Shown here: positions 10,745 through 19,822 of the stretch, one piece after another
Layout of the letters: every line of letters starts with the position of its first letter
Numbering within the stretch: position 1 is the stretch's first letter
Source of the DNA: Streptomyces sp. NRRL F-2664
Lineage (GTDB): Bacteria > Actinomycetota > Actinomycetes > Streptomycetales > Streptomycetaceae
Assembly (NCBI RefSeq): GCF_000719345.1
Contig: NZ_JOFX01000016.1
Span: 59,295-123,294 of the forward strand
DNA: 64,000 nt
Direction: 5' to 3'
Made by a program: the position numbers and the translations under genes
The notes under the pieces: model-generated
Database searches by the model: none
Told to the model about the DNA's origin: nothing
The model's input: the letters and a program-made list of their open reading frames with translations, nothing else

Positions 10745-13700
10745 ATGTTGTCGATCGACGACCTCCGCCGTATGGTCACCGACTTGCTGGGCGCGGACGC
10801 CGAACCCGTCGGTGACCAGGTCAACCTCATCGAACTCGGCCTGGACTCACTCAAGTTGATGAGAATCGCGGACCGCTTACGGCGGGCCGGGACGGACGTG
10901 GGATTCGCCGACCTGGCGCGGCGGCCGACCCTGGCCGGATGGGGAGCCCTGCTCACCGCCGCCGCTCCGCAGCCCGTCGACGGCGAGGGCACCACCCCCG
11001 CCCCGGTCCGGCCGGACGGAGCCGACGGCCTCCACGACGAGGCGGAGCCCTTCCCCCTCGCGCTGATGCAGCACGCCTACTGGATCGGCCGAGGATCGCA
11101 GACCCTGGGAGCGGTGGCCGCCCACCTGTACACGGAGTTCGAGGGCACCGGCGTCGACCCGGACCGGCTGGGCGCGGCCGTGGCCGCCCTCGCCGAGCGG
11201 CATCCCATGCTCCGCGCGCGGATCCTGGACGACGGCCGACAGGTCGTCGGACCGTGGACGCGCGGCACGCGGCTCCCCGTGCTCGACCTGCGCGACGCCG
11301 GCGAGGAGGAGGCCGAGCGGAAGGCCGGCCGGCTGCGTGAGGAACTCTCCCACCAGCTGCTGGACGTGGCGCAGGGACAGGTCTTCGACGTACGGCTCAC
11401 CCGGCTGCCCGGCGGCCGTACCCGGGTGCACGTGGACGTGGACATGCTGGCCGCCGACGCACGCAGTTTCCGCGTCATGCTCGCCGACCTGGTCCACCTC
11501 TACGAGCACCCCGACCAGCCGCTGCCGGCACTCGGCTACACCTACTCCCGCTACCTCGCGGAACGCCGCGCCCGGCCGCCCCGTCCGCAGGACGTGGCCT
11601 GGTGGCGCGAACGCCTGGGCGGGCTCCCCGGGGCGCCCGACCTGCCGACCCGTCCCGAGGCGGAACGCGGCCCGGCCCACCGCGTCACCCGGCTCCACCA
11701 CTGGCTCGCCCCCGAGCAGCGGGCCGGGCTCACCGAGCAGGCCCGCAAGCACGCCGTCACGCCCGCGGTCGCCGCCGCCACCGCCTTCGCCGAGGTGCTG
11801 GGCGCCTGGAGCGGAGCGCCCCACTTCCTGCTCAACGTACCGATGTTCGACCGCCGACCGCTCCACCCCGATGTGGACCTGGTCGTGGGCGACTTCACCA
11901 GCTCGGTCCTCCTCGACGTCGACCTGACCGGGACCCTCAGCTTCGCGGACCGGGCGCGCGACACCCAGGACCGGATGCACGCCGCAGCCGCCCACTCCTC
12001 GTACTCGGGCGTGGAGGTCCTGCGGGACCTCTCCCGCGACCAGGGCGCGCAGGTCCTGGCGCCGGTCGTCTTCACCAGCGCCCTCGACCTCGGCGAACTC
12101 TTCGGCACCGAGGTGGAGCGCGTACTGGGCGAGCCGGTATGGATCGTCTCCCAGGGCCCCCAGGTCCTCCTCGACGCCCAGATCACCGAACTCCACGACG
12201 GACTCCTCGCGAACTGGGACGTCCGGTCGGACGCGTTCCCGGACGGCACGGCGGAAGCCATGTTCGCGGCCTTCACCGACCTGGTCGGCCGACTCGCGGA
12301 CGGCACCGCCTGGGACGTCCCGGTCGGACCGCTCGTCACCCCCGCCCAGCTCGCCGTGCGCGCCGAGGCGAACCGCACCGACGGCCCCGTACCGCGGAAC
12401 CCGCTGCACCACAGCTTCTTCGCCCGGGCGGCCGAGCAGCCGGCCGCGCCGGCGATCCTCGCCCCCGACGGCACGGCCCTCGGCTACGGCCGGGTCGCGG
12501 ACCAGGCGCTGCGCGTGGCCGGAGCCCTGCGCGACCGCGGGGTCCAGCCGGGCGACGCCGTCGCGATCAGCCTCCCCAAGGGGCCCGAGCAGATCGTCGC
12601 CGTCCTCGGCGTCCACGCCGCCGGCGCCCACTACGTACCGATCGGCATCGAGCAGCCCGCCGCCCGGGCGCAGACCATTCGCGACCGTGCGGGAGCGACC
12701 ACCGTCCTGGGCTCGACCGCCGGGCCCGGTGTCCTCGCCCTGGGCGAGGCCGTCACCTGGCCCGACCCGCTGCCCGAGCCGGTGTACACCGCGCCCGAAG
12801 CCGTCGCGTACGTCCTGTTCACCTCGGGCTCCACCGGCGAGCCCAAGGGCGTCGAGGTGTCCCACCGGGCCGCGGCCAACACCATCGACGACCTGGTGGA
12901 ACGGCTCGCCCTGGGCCCCGGCGACCGCACCCTGGCCCTGTCCGCCCTGGACTTCGACCTGTCCGTCTTCGACATCTTCGCCCCCCTGTCCGCGGGCGGC
13001 GCCGTCGTCACGGTCGACGAGTCCGGCCGCAAGGACGCCGCCGCCTGGGCGGGCCTGATCCGCCGGCACGCCGTCACCGTCCTCAACTGCGTACCCGGCC
13101 TGCTCGACATGCTGCTGACCGCGGCCGAGCGGGACCCGCTCGGCGACACGCTGCGCGCCGTCCTCCTCGGCGGTGACCGGGTCGGCGTGGACCTGCCCGT
13201 GCGGCTGCACGCCCAGGTCCCCGACTGCCGCTTCCTCGGTCTGGGCGGCACCACCGAGACCGCCATCCACTCCACGGTCCAGGAGGCCGTCGGGGGACAG
13301 GTGCCCGCCCGGTGGACGAGCGTCCCGTACGGCGCCCCCCTGCGCAACGTCCGCTGCCGGGTCGTCGACGCCCAGGGACGGGACTGCCCCGACTGGGTCG
13401 CGGGCGAGCTCTGGATCGGCGGGACGGGCGTGGCCGACGGCTACCGCGGCGACCCCGACCGCACCGCGGACCGCTTCCTGGCACGGGACGGACTGCGCTG
13501 GTACCGCACCGGCGACCGCGCACGCTACTGGCCCGACGGGACCCTGGAGTTCCTCGGACGCGCCGACGACCAGGTCAAGATCCGCGGCTTCCGGATCGAA
13601 CTCGGCGAGGTCGAGGCGGCTCTGGCGCAGCATCCGGCGGTCCGTCGGGCCACCGCCCTCGTCCTCGGCACCGGCCCCACCCCGAGGCTGTGTGCCGTCG

Positions 13701-14257
13701 TCGCGACGGGGGCCGAGCGGGCCGACGCGGCAGACGTCCGCGCCCGGGCCGCCGAGCTCCTGCCCGCCCACATGCTGCCCGACGCCCTCGCCGTGCTCGA
13801 CGAGATGCCGTTGACCGCCAACGGCAAGACGGACCGCCGTGCCCTGCGCGAGCTCCTCGCCGCGCAGTTGCGGACGGACGGTGACTCGGCCGGGCCGCAG
13901 ACCGCGCTGGAGGACGTGATCGCCCGCGTCTGGGCCGACGTGCTCGACGCCGAGTCCGTGGGCCGGGAGGACGACTTCTTCGCCCTCGGGGGCGACTCCC
14001 TCCTCGCCACGCGGATCACGACCCGGCTTCGTGAGGCCCTCGACTTCGAGGACATGTCGGTCCACGACGTCCTCGCCTCCCTCACCGTGGCCGGCCTGGC
14101 CCGCACCCTCGGCGCCCGTGAGGAGGACGGCGGCCGTCTGGAGGCCGTCGCCGAGATCTTCCTGGAGATCGACGCCCTCTCCGACGAGGAGATCGAGGCG
14201 CAGCTGGCGGCCGAGGACCTGGGCGGCGCCCCGTCCGCGGGGCCGGACCATGCCTGA
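10745..14257 (+). CDS. Non-ribosomal peptide synthetase: aryl carrier - cyclization - adenylation (Cys-like) - carrier
   Basis: 1170 residues. An N-terminal aryl carrier domain (LGLDSLKLM, Ser35) is followed by a heterocyclization domain with DMLAADARS at 233-241, the DxxxxDxxS hallmark that replaces the HHxxxDG of ordinary condensation domains. An adenylation domain (FTSGSTGEPKG near 692) and a carrier domain (GGDSLLA, Ser1085) complete it. No epimerase or thioesterase domain is present. My pocket reading, DLFNLGLIHK, is closest to known cysteine codes, so the expected product is a 2-hydroxyphenyl-thiazoline thioester, as made by PchE and HMWP2. ATG 10745 is chosen for its AGGAAG site. Longer in-frame starts exist. 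Codon 45 (10877-10879) is TTA. The stop overlaps the next ATG by 8 nt. Confidence 0.92.
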   Translation: MLSIDDLRRMVTDLLGADAEPVGDQVNLIELGLDSLKLMRIADRLRRAGTDVGFADLARRPTLAGWGALLTAAAPQPVDGEGTTPAPVRPDGADGLHDEAEPFPLALMQHAYWIGRGSQTLGAVAAHLYTEFEGTGVDPDRLGAAVAALAERHPMLRARILDDGRQVVGPWTRGTRLPVLDLRDAGEEEAERKAGRLREELSHQLLDVAQGQVFDVRLTRLPGGRTRVHVDVDMLAADARSFRVMLADLVHLYEHPDQPLPALGYTYSRYLAERRARPPRPQDVAWWRERLGGLPGAPDLPTRPEAERGPAHRVTRLHHWLAPEQRAGLTEQARKHAVTPAVAAATAFAEVLGAWSGAPHFLLNVPMFDRRPLHPDVDLVVGDFTSSVLLDVDLTGTLSFADRARDTQDRMHAAAAHSSYSGVEVLRDLSRDQGAQVLAPVVFTSALDLGELFGTEVERVLGEPVWIVSQGPQVLLDAQITELHDGLLANWDVRSDAFPDGTAEAMFAAFTDLVGRLADGTAWDVPVGPLVTPAQLAVRAEANRTDGPVPRNPLHHSFFARAAEQPAAPAILAPDGTALGYGRVADQALRVAGALRDRGVQPGDAVAISLPKGPEQIVAVLGVHAAGAHYVPIGIEQPAARAQTIRDRAGATTVLGSTAGPGVLALGEAVTWPDPLPEPVYTAPEAVAYVLFTSGSTGEPKGVEVSHRAAANTIDDLVERLALGPGDRTLALSALDFDLSVFDIFAPLSAGGAVVTVDESGRKDAAAWAGLIRRHAVTVLNCVPGLLDMLLTAAERDPLGDTLRAVLLGGDRVGVDLPVRLHAQVPDCRFLGLGGTTETAIHSTVQEAVGGQVPARWTSVPYGAPLRNVRCRVVDAQGRDCPDWVAGELWIGGTGVADGYRGDPDRTADRFLARDGLRWYRTGDRARYWPDGTLEFLGRADDQVKIRGFRIELGEVEAALAQHPAVRRATALVLGTGPTPRLCAVVATGAERADAADVRARAAELLPAHMLPDALAVLDEMPLTANGKTDRRALRELLAAQLRTDGDSAGPQTALEDVIARVWADVLDAESVGREDDFFALGGDSLLATRITTRLREALDFEDMSVHDVLASLTVAGLARTLGAREEDGGRLEAVAEIFLEIDALSDEEIEAQLAAEDLGGAPSAGPDHA

Positions 14258-16544
14258 GTACCCGCTCGGGCACGGGGGCGACGGTGCCTGCGCCTGGTTC
14301 CGCCGGTACGCCCCGCGGCCGGACGCGGCGGCACGCATCGTGTGCTTCGGCCCGGCCGGCGGGGCCCCGGCCTTCTTCCGGGACTGGGCCCGTGCGGTCC
14401 CGGAGGACGTGGAAGTCCTCTCGGTGGTCCTCCCGGGGCGTGAGCGCCGCACGGCCGAGCCGGCGCTCACGCGGATGGCGGATCTGGCCGCCTCACTGGC
14501 GCGGGCGGTGACCGGCTGCCTGGACCGGCCGACCGTCTTCTTCGGACACAGCATGGGCGCGTCCGTCGCCTTCGAGGTCACCCGTCGCCTCGAACTGCGG
14601 CCGGGACCGCGGCCCGTGGGCCTGGTCGTCTCGGGCCGCCCCAGCCCCCGCCGACTGCTGGAGGCCCCGTCGCCCGTCGCCGACTACGACGACGCGCAGA
14701 TCGTCGCGTATCTGCGCAGCCTGGGCGGCACCCCCGACGAACTCCTCGACGACCCGGCGATCCACGGACTGATCCTGCCTCCGTGCAGAGCGGACTTCGA
14801 GGTCATCGGCCGCTACGCACCGGACCTCCGCAGAGCCCGGCTCAGTACGCCGGTCCGCGTGCTGCGGGGCGCCTCCGACCTCGCGACGCCCGGCTGGGAC
14901 GCCCCTCGCTGGGGGGAGGTCGCCTCCCGGGTGACCGTCGCGGAGGCCCTGGCCGGCGGTCACTTCTACCTGCTGGACCAGCTGCCCACCGTGGTCGACC
15001 ACGTGCTGCGCACCCTGCGGGGTGAGGCGGACCCCTCCCCGAGCGGAGCGTCCGCGGCGCGCTCCTCCACCGATCCCCGCGGGACCGCCCGCCCGACCGG
15101 ACCCACCCACTCCGGGAAAGAGAGAGACGTCGTGACCCTGGCCCCTGCCTACCATGAGCGCCGGATTCCGCTGTCCGGCGACGTGCTGAGCACCGCGGCT
15201 GCCCTGTCGGAAACCTCGGCGGACGCCTACGTGCTCTACGAGAACCGAGGCGTCGTCGGATGGGCGGAAGGCGAACACGGCACCATCACCGTCCACCCGG
15301 ACCGCACCATCCTCACCGTCAAGAGCTCCGGAGCGGCGACCACCACCGCGCTGTTCACCGCCGAGGGCGGCCTGCTCAAGGCCCTGGACCAGGCTCTCGC
15401 CGCCGTACCCGTCCGGGGCTGGCGTGCCTACGGCTGGGCGGCCTTCGAGCTGAGCCACCCCCTGCACGGGCTGCCCGCCACCCCCGGTGACGCCCCGCTG
15501 GCCGTGCTGGCCGTGCCGGCGCGCGAGGTGCGACTGGAGGAGGGCGGTGCGCTGCTGCGCACCCTCGACGTGAGCGAGCTCGACGTCCTGGAGCAGCGGG
15601 TGCGCTCGGCGGCTGCGCTCGGCGGTGCCGTGGGCAGCCCCCGCCGCGTCGCCGCGGACATCGACCACCACGACGCGGAGTCCTACAAGGCCGCGGTCGC
15701 CGGGGCGGTGGAGGAGATACGCGCCGGCAGGCTCACCAAGGTCATCCTGTCGCGTGCCGTGCCGGTGCACGCGCCGGTCGACCTGCCCGCCACCTTCGTG
15801 GAGGGCCGCCGCGGAAACGATCCGGCCCGGTCGTTCCTGCTGCGCCTGGGAGGCTGGGAAGCCGCCGGCTTCAGCCCGGAGATCGTCGCCGCGATCACCG
15901 AAGACGGCCACGTCGTCGCCCAGCCGCTGGCGGGGACGCGGGCCCTCGAAGGAGACCCCGAGGGCGATGCGGGGCGCCGGGCCGAGCTCTACCGCGACGA
16001 GAAGGAGGTCTTCGAGCACGCCGCCTCCGTCCGCCTGGTCGTCGAGGAACTCCAGCAGGTCTGCATCCGGGAAACCGTGACCGTGGACGACTTCATGTCG
16101 ATCAAGGAGCGCGGCAGCGTCCAGCACCTTGCCTCCCGCCTCTCGGGCACCCTGGCCGCCGGGCGCACCGCCTGGGACGCCGTCGGCGCGCTGTTCCCGG
16201 CAGTCACCGCGTCCGGTATCCCCAAGGCCGAGGGGTGCGACCTCATCCGTCGCGCCGAGGGCGGCACCCGCGGCCTCTACAGCGGAACGGTGCTGACCGT
16301 GGACGCGGACGGGACGGTGGACGCGGCGCTCGTGCTGCGCAGCGTCTACCGGCACGAGGGCCGCACCTGGCTGCGCGCCGGTGCCGGGATCGTCGCCCAC
16401 TCCACTCCGGAACGTGAGCTGGAAGAGACCCGCGAGAAGCTGCGCAGCGTCTCGCGCTTCCTCGTGCCCGCGGCCCAGGCCCCGGTCCCGCGTCGTCCCG
16501 AGGTCTGCGCCCCGGACGAGGAGTCCGCAGCGCTGGCCCGCTGA
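14250..16544 (+). CDS. Type II thioesterase - salicylate synthase in one open frame
   Basis: 764 residues with no stop between two enzyme domains. Residues 1-255 are an alpha/beta-hydrolase type II thioesterase with GHSMG (Ser101) that would clear stalled carrier domains. A 35-residue Ser/Pro/Thr/Gly linker follows. Residues from about 295 are a chorismate-binding salicylate synthase of the MbtI/Irp9 type: RLTKVILSRAV (catalytic Lys), FSPEIV, QPLAGTRALEGDPEG, RGLYSGTV and a C-terminal ELEETREKL. It makes salicylate plus pyruvate from chorismate. The start ATG overlaps the NRPS stop (ATGCCTGA). A GTG at 15132 behind a GA-rich ribosome site could also start a separate 470-residue synthase, the usual length, so both products may be made. 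Confidence 0.85.
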   Translation: MPEYPLGHGGDGACAWFRRYAPRPDAAARIVCFGPAGGAPAFFRDWARAVPEDVEVLSVVLPGRERRTAEPALTRMADLAASLARAVTGCLDRPTVFFGHSMGASVAFEVTRRLELRPGPRPVGLVVSGRPSPRRLLEAPSPVADYDDAQIVAYLRSLGGTPDELLDDPAIHGLILPPCRADFEVIGRYAPDLRRARLSTPVRVLRGASDLATPGWDAPRWGEVASRVTVAEALAGGHFYLLDQLPTVVDHVLRTLRGEADPSPSGASAARSSTDPRGTARPTGPTHSGKERDVVTLAPAYHERRIPLSGDVLSTAAALSETSADAYVLYENRGVVGWAEGEHGTITVHPDRTILTVKSSGAATTTALFTAEGGLLKALDQALAAVPVRGWRAYGWAAFELSHPLHGLPATPGDAPLAVLAVPAREVRLEEGGALLRTLDVSELDVLEQRVRSAAALGGAVGSPRRVAADIDHHDAESYKAAVAGAVEEIRAGRLTKVILSRAVPVHAPVDLPATFVEGRRGNDPARSFLLRLGGWEAAGFSPEIVAAITEDGHVVAQPLAGTRALEGDPEGDAGRRAELYRDEKEVFEHAASVRLVVEELQQVCIRETVTVDDFMSIKERGSVQHLASRLSGTLAAGRTAWDAVGALFPAVTASGIPKAEGCDLIRRAEGGTRGLYSGTVLTVDADGTVDAALVLRSVYRHEGRTWLRAGAGIVAHSTPERELEETREKLRSVSRFLVPAAQAPVPRRPEVCAPDEESAALAR
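15112..15134 (+). promoter_or_regulatory. Possible internal ribosome site and GTG start of the salicylate synthase
   Basis: GGGAAAGAGAGAG lies just before an in-frame GTG at 15132, exactly where the salicylate synthase homology begins. It looks like the intergenic start of an ancestral separate gene, although the upstream thioesterase frame has no stop. Confidence 0.5.
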
Positions 16545-16578
16545 CCCCCCCCGACCGAACGGAAGCCCAACGGGCCGG

Positions 16579-16607
16579 CCGCCGCGCCGCACAGCGCGGT
16601 GCGGCGG
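16579..16607. terminator. Hairpin after the salicylate synthase
   Basis: A 12-bp stem (16579-16590 with 16596-16607, one G-U pair) with a 5-nt loop lies 34 nt past the stop. It may end or attenuate the biosynthetic transcript before the chorismate-mutase-fold gene. Confidence 0.6.
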
Positions 16608-16719
16608 GTTCGGGCGGCGGGCGGCTGCCGCCTCCTCCGTCATCGATGCCAGGCGGCACCGCACGGGGGGAAGCAGCCCAACCGATTCAGCAACGCCGGG
16701 TTACGGAGAGGAGTTGGCC

Positions 16720-17091
16720 GTGCCGACGCCCTTGGACGGATCCATCGAGCAGGCGCACCGGAAGGTCGCGGAGCTGGACGAAGCCGTCATCGACCTGGTC
16801 CGCAGGCGCACCGCTGCCCACGCGGACCTCGTCGCCCTGCGGATGCGGGCCGGGGTCCCGGCGACGGAGCTGGCACGCGAGAACCAGGTCCTGCGCCACT
16901 ACGGCCAGGCGCTCGGGCCGAGCGGCACGGCACTCGCCCTCCTCCTGATGGACCTCGCACGCCGAACCCGGGAGCCGCAGGCGCGCATCCCGGCCCGGCT
17001 CCGGCGCGAGGGGCACCCGGCCGCTGCCGAGACGCCGGGGAGCGGCGTCGGCGGTGATCGCGCAGCTCGGCGCCGCCGAGGGTCCGCCTGA
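16720..17091 (+). CDS. Chorismate mutase-fold (AroQ) protein, possible isochorismate-pyruvate lyase
   Basis: 123 residues. The first 85 form the three-helix AroQ pattern (KVAELDEAVIDLVRRRTAAH, then RENQVLRHYGQAL and a third helix LALLLMDLARR), as in small chorismate mutases and PchB. The C-terminal 35 residues are Arg/Gly-rich and look disordered. GTG 16720 is chosen for GGAGAGGAG (16705-16713) 6 nt before it. A TTG at 16714 is a weaker alternative. Its place directly after the salicylate synthase suggests either help in the pyruvate-release step or flux control at chorismate. The exact reaction cannot be told from sequence. Confidence 0.7.
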   Translation: MPTPLDGSIEQAHRKVAELDEAVIDLVRRRTAAHADLVALRMRAGVPATELARENQVLRHYGQALGPSGTALALLLMDLARRTREPQARIPARLRREGHPAAAETPGSGVGGDRAARRRRGSA

Positions 17092-17304
17092 CCGTGCGGT
17101 GGGGCGCTGCGACGCCGGCTGCGCCGACGGCGAGGACCCGACGGCCTTCCACCGGACCGAACGCCCCTGACCTGCGCAAACTGCCCACCGTCCGATGGTC
17201 GTGGAACCGGAGCGGACGTGTGCGGGACGGCCGGGGGAGCCGGACCGCCCGCGCCCGCCGCCGGCTACAGCGCGCCCGGAGCCGAACCGGCGTTGAATGG
17301 ACGT

Positions 17305-18828
17305 ATGCCATACAGCAGCAGGCGCAGGGGACCGGCACTGGCCGCCGGGCTCGCCCTGGCGGCCGGCGTCGTCGCCGCCGCACCGTCGCCGGACCCCGGC
17401 GACTTCGACGTGGGGAGGGCCCTGGACACACTGGACGCGCAGGTTCAGGACGGCATGCGGCGCACCGGGGTGCCCGGAGTCGCCGTGGCCGTGGTCCACG
17501 ACGACAAGGTCGTCCACCTCAAGGGATACGGGGTCCGCAGCACCGACTCCCCGGGCGGGAAGGTCGGCCCGGACACCGTCTTCCAGCTCGCCTCGGTCTC
17601 CAAACCGGTCGCCTCCACCGTCGTGGCCCAAGCCCTCGGCGCCGACGGCCTCGACGACCCGCTCAAGGGCATCTCTCTCAAAGATCCGTGGGTGAGCTCG
17701 CACGTCACCGCGGCCGACCTGCTCTCGCACCGCTCCGGTCTGCCCGACCACTCGGGCGACCTCCTGGAGGACCTCGGCTACGACCAGGCGTACATCCTGT
17801 CCCACCTGCGCCACGAGCCCCTCAGCCCGTTCCGCAGCAGCTACGCGTACACCAACTTCGGCTTCACCGCGGCCGCCGAGGCCGTCGCCACGGCCAAGGG
17901 CGTGCCCTGGGACAAGCTCTCCGACGACCTGCTGTACAAGCCCGCGGGGATGACCCACACCAGCTCCCGCTTCAGCGACTACGAGAAGGCGGCCGACCGC
18001 GCCCTGACCCACGTCAAGACCCCCGACGGCACCTGGAAGCCGCGCTACGTCCGCAACCCCGACGCGCAGACCGCGGCCGGCGGGGTCAGCTCCAACGCCC
18101 GGGACATGGCCCGCTGGCTGCGCCTCCAGCTGGGCGGCGGAAAGATCGACGGCAAGCAGGTCATCAACAGCGAGGGCCTGGCCGCGACCCACGTCCCCCA
18201 CAGCATCAGCCAGCCGCCCGGCGAGGCGAATGCCCAGCCCTCCTTCTACGGCCTGGGCTGGAACGTGCGGTACGACGACCGCGGGCGGCTGCGCCTGAGC
18301 CACGCCGGCGGGTTCGCACTCGGCGCCAACACCAACGTCACCCTGGTTCCCGCCGAGAAGCTCGCCATCGTGGTGCTCACGAACGGAGCCCCCGTGGGCC
18401 TCCCCGACTCCGTCGCCCTCAACTTCCTGGACACCGCCGAGTACGGCAAGCCCAGCCGGGACTGGCTGCCCCTGGTGGGCAAGGTCTACGAGCAGCAGTT
18501 CAGCGAGGGCCGCTCGGAGACGGACTACGCCAAGCCGCCCGCCGACCCGCGGCCGGCCCGCGCGGACAGCGCGTACACCGGTGCGTACACCAACCCGTTC
18601 TACGGGCGGGCCACCGTCACCGCCGGCCCGAACGGCGGGCTGGTGCTGCGCCTGGGCCCGAAGCCGATGGACTTCCCCCTGACCCATTACGACGGGGACA
18701 CCTTCAGCTTCGAGACCGTCGGCGAGAACGCCGTGGGCCGCACCGGGGTCACGTTCACCGACGGCCGGATGCGGGTGGAGTACCTGGACGCCAACGGCCT
18801 GGGCACCTTCGAGAAACCGGCCCGCTGA
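17305..18828 (+). CDS. Secreted serine hydrolase, beta-lactamase/D-aminopeptidase family
   Basis: 507 residues with a Sec-type signal (SSRRRGP then a hydrophobic run to about residue 27). The class C beta-lactamase/DD-peptidase triad is visible: SVSK at 97-100, YTN in SYAYTNFG near 188, and HAGG near 335 as the third box. A C-terminal beta domain (about 420-505, AYTGAYTNPFYGRATV) resembles DUF3471, found in esterase-like members. It could be an esterase, a peptidase or a weak beta-lactamase. ATG 17305 gives a normal signal peptide. Longer starts add a non-signal extension. It seems to be a separate unit from the siderophore genes. Confidence 0.85.
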   Translation: MPYSSRRRGPALAAGLALAAGVVAAAPSPDPGDFDVGRALDTLDAQVQDGMRRTGVPGVAVAVVHDDKVVHLKGYGVRSTDSPGGKVGPDTVFQLASVSKPVASTVVAQALGADGLDDPLKGISLKDPWVSSHVTAADLLSHRSGLPDHSGDLLEDLGYDQAYILSHLRHEPLSPFRSSYAYTNFGFTAAAEAVATAKGVPWDKLSDDLLYKPAGMTHTSSRFSDYEKAADRALTHVKTPDGTWKPRYVRNPDAQTAAGGVSSNARDMARWLRLQLGGGKIDGKQVINSEGLAATHVPHSISQPPGEANAQPSFYGLGWNVRYDDRGRLRLSHAGGFALGANTNVTLVPAEKLAIVVLTNGAPVGLPDSVALNFLDTAEYGKPSRDWLPLVGKVYEQQFSEGRSETDYAKPPADPRPARADSAYTGAYTNPFYGRATVTAGPNGGLVLRLGPKPMDFPLTHYDGDTFSFETVGENAVGRTGVTFTDGRMRVEYLDANGLGTFEKPAR

Positions 18829-18846
18829 GGCACCCGCCCCCGCGCT

Positions 18847-18888
18847 GCGCCCCCTCCGGATCAGGACCGGCTCAGGCGGAAGGGGGCG
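18847..18888. terminator. Bidirectional hairpin between convergent genes
   Basis: The arms 18847-18858 and 18877-18888 pair with one bulge around an 18-nt loop, between the hydrolase stop at 18828 and the convergent stop at 18906. Confidence 0.55.
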
Positions 18889-18905
18889 TGGCGCCTCTTC
18901 GAGGG

Positions 18906-19508
18906 TTACGGGCAGTTCTCGCCGAACTTGACGACCCCGACGGAGATCTTGTCGGTGACGGGGACGGCTTTGTCCTTGGGGTCCTGGTCGCAGATCTTCC
19001 AGTTCGTCAGGAGGAGCACCGTGCGCCCCTGGCCGCTGACGTCATGGAAGGAAGTGGCCTTGTAGCCGTCGGGGAAGCCCGCCTTCTCGAGTGCTTCTAC
19101 GAGCAGATCACCGGACTTGCCCGTCATGTCGGGCACCTGTGCCGTCTGCGGTGCCGCTTCCGGCGTCGGCGACGCTGCGGGCGCCGCGGCCGCAACCGGT
19201 GGTGCCGCGGTGACCGTGACCGTGGCGGTGACGGTGACGGTCACGGTCGGAGCGGGCTTCGCTTCCGCAGGCTTCGCTTCGGAGGGTGACACAGCTGCGG
19301 CGATCATCGTGGCTATGAGGAACAGGGCGACCATGCCCCCGCAGCCGAGGACGGTCTTCTGCTTGGCGTTGAGCTGACCGGCGGACTTGCCGGCGTCGCT
19401 CTGCGGCTGGGTGGGCAGGGTGTAGCCGGTCGCGGCGAACGCGGGCGCCGGTGCGGGAGTGGTGTCCGGCTGCTGCGGGTTGTCGGGCGCGGGGGTGGGC
19501 ATGGTCAT
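18906..19508 (-). CDS. Membrane-anchored protein with PASTA-like domain
   Basis: 200 residues. A cytoplasmic Pro/Gln-rich N-terminus is followed by one membrane helix (about 72-94), a low-complexity Thr-Val repeat (TVTVTVTATVTVTA) and an Ala/Pro spacer, then a C-terminal domain starting VPDMTGKSGDLLVEALEKAGF, which matches the start of a PASTA repeat. Two cysteines in the last domain could pair outside the cell. ATG 19508 follows AGGAGC closely. PASTA domains bind cell-wall muropeptides or beta-lactams, but no kinase domain is attached here, so its role is unknown. Confidence 0.75.
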   Translation of the reverse strand: MTMPTPAPDNPQQPDTTPAPAPAFAATGYTLPTQPQSDAGKSAGQLNAKQKTVLGCGGMVALFLIATMIAAAVSPSEAKPAEAKPAPTVTVTVTATVTVTAAPPVAAAAPAASPTPEAAPQTAQVPDMTGKSGDLLVEALEKAGFPDGYKATSFHDVSGQGRTVLLLTNWKICDQDPKDKAVPVTDKISVGVVKFGENCP

Positions 19509-19822
19509 GCAGTGCTCCTGCGGAACGAGAAAGGGAGCCCCAACTTGGTGCGGTGAAGTGGGGGTTTCACACTCACGCCGGGAGCTGGCGGCGCTCAACA
19601 TACAGGTTGAACACAGAACAACACCAGAGTCGGTGATCGGCATGGAACAGACGGCCCACAGCCTTGCTGACCTGCGGCGTCGGTAAAGAGCGGGCAGGTT
19701 CGGCCGCTCCGGGTCGCGTGGCCTCCGCGAGAGGAGGGCCCGAGCCCCCGCGTCACCGCCGTGCGGTGCCCGCGGGGGAACGGGGGAGGCGTCGTCGGGG
19801 GACGGGGCCGGAGCGGGCCGGG
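19509..19822. other. 314-bp intergenic stretch with one hairpin
   Basis: Between the PASTA-like gene start and the metallopeptidase stop. It holds a nested palindrome at 19745-19778 (outer arms CCCCCGCG/CGCGGGGG, inner CACCGC/GCGGTG), probably the terminator of the metallopeptidase. AT-richer DNA at 19590-19640 is the likely promoter of the PASTA-like gene. No coding frame is convincing. Confidence 0.6.

Noticed and set aside
10877-14581. A 1234-codon open frame antisense to the aryl-carrier NRPS
   Set aside because: It is the GC-rich shadow of the NRPS. It has no family motifs, and the sense strand has complete carrier, cyclization and adenylation domains.
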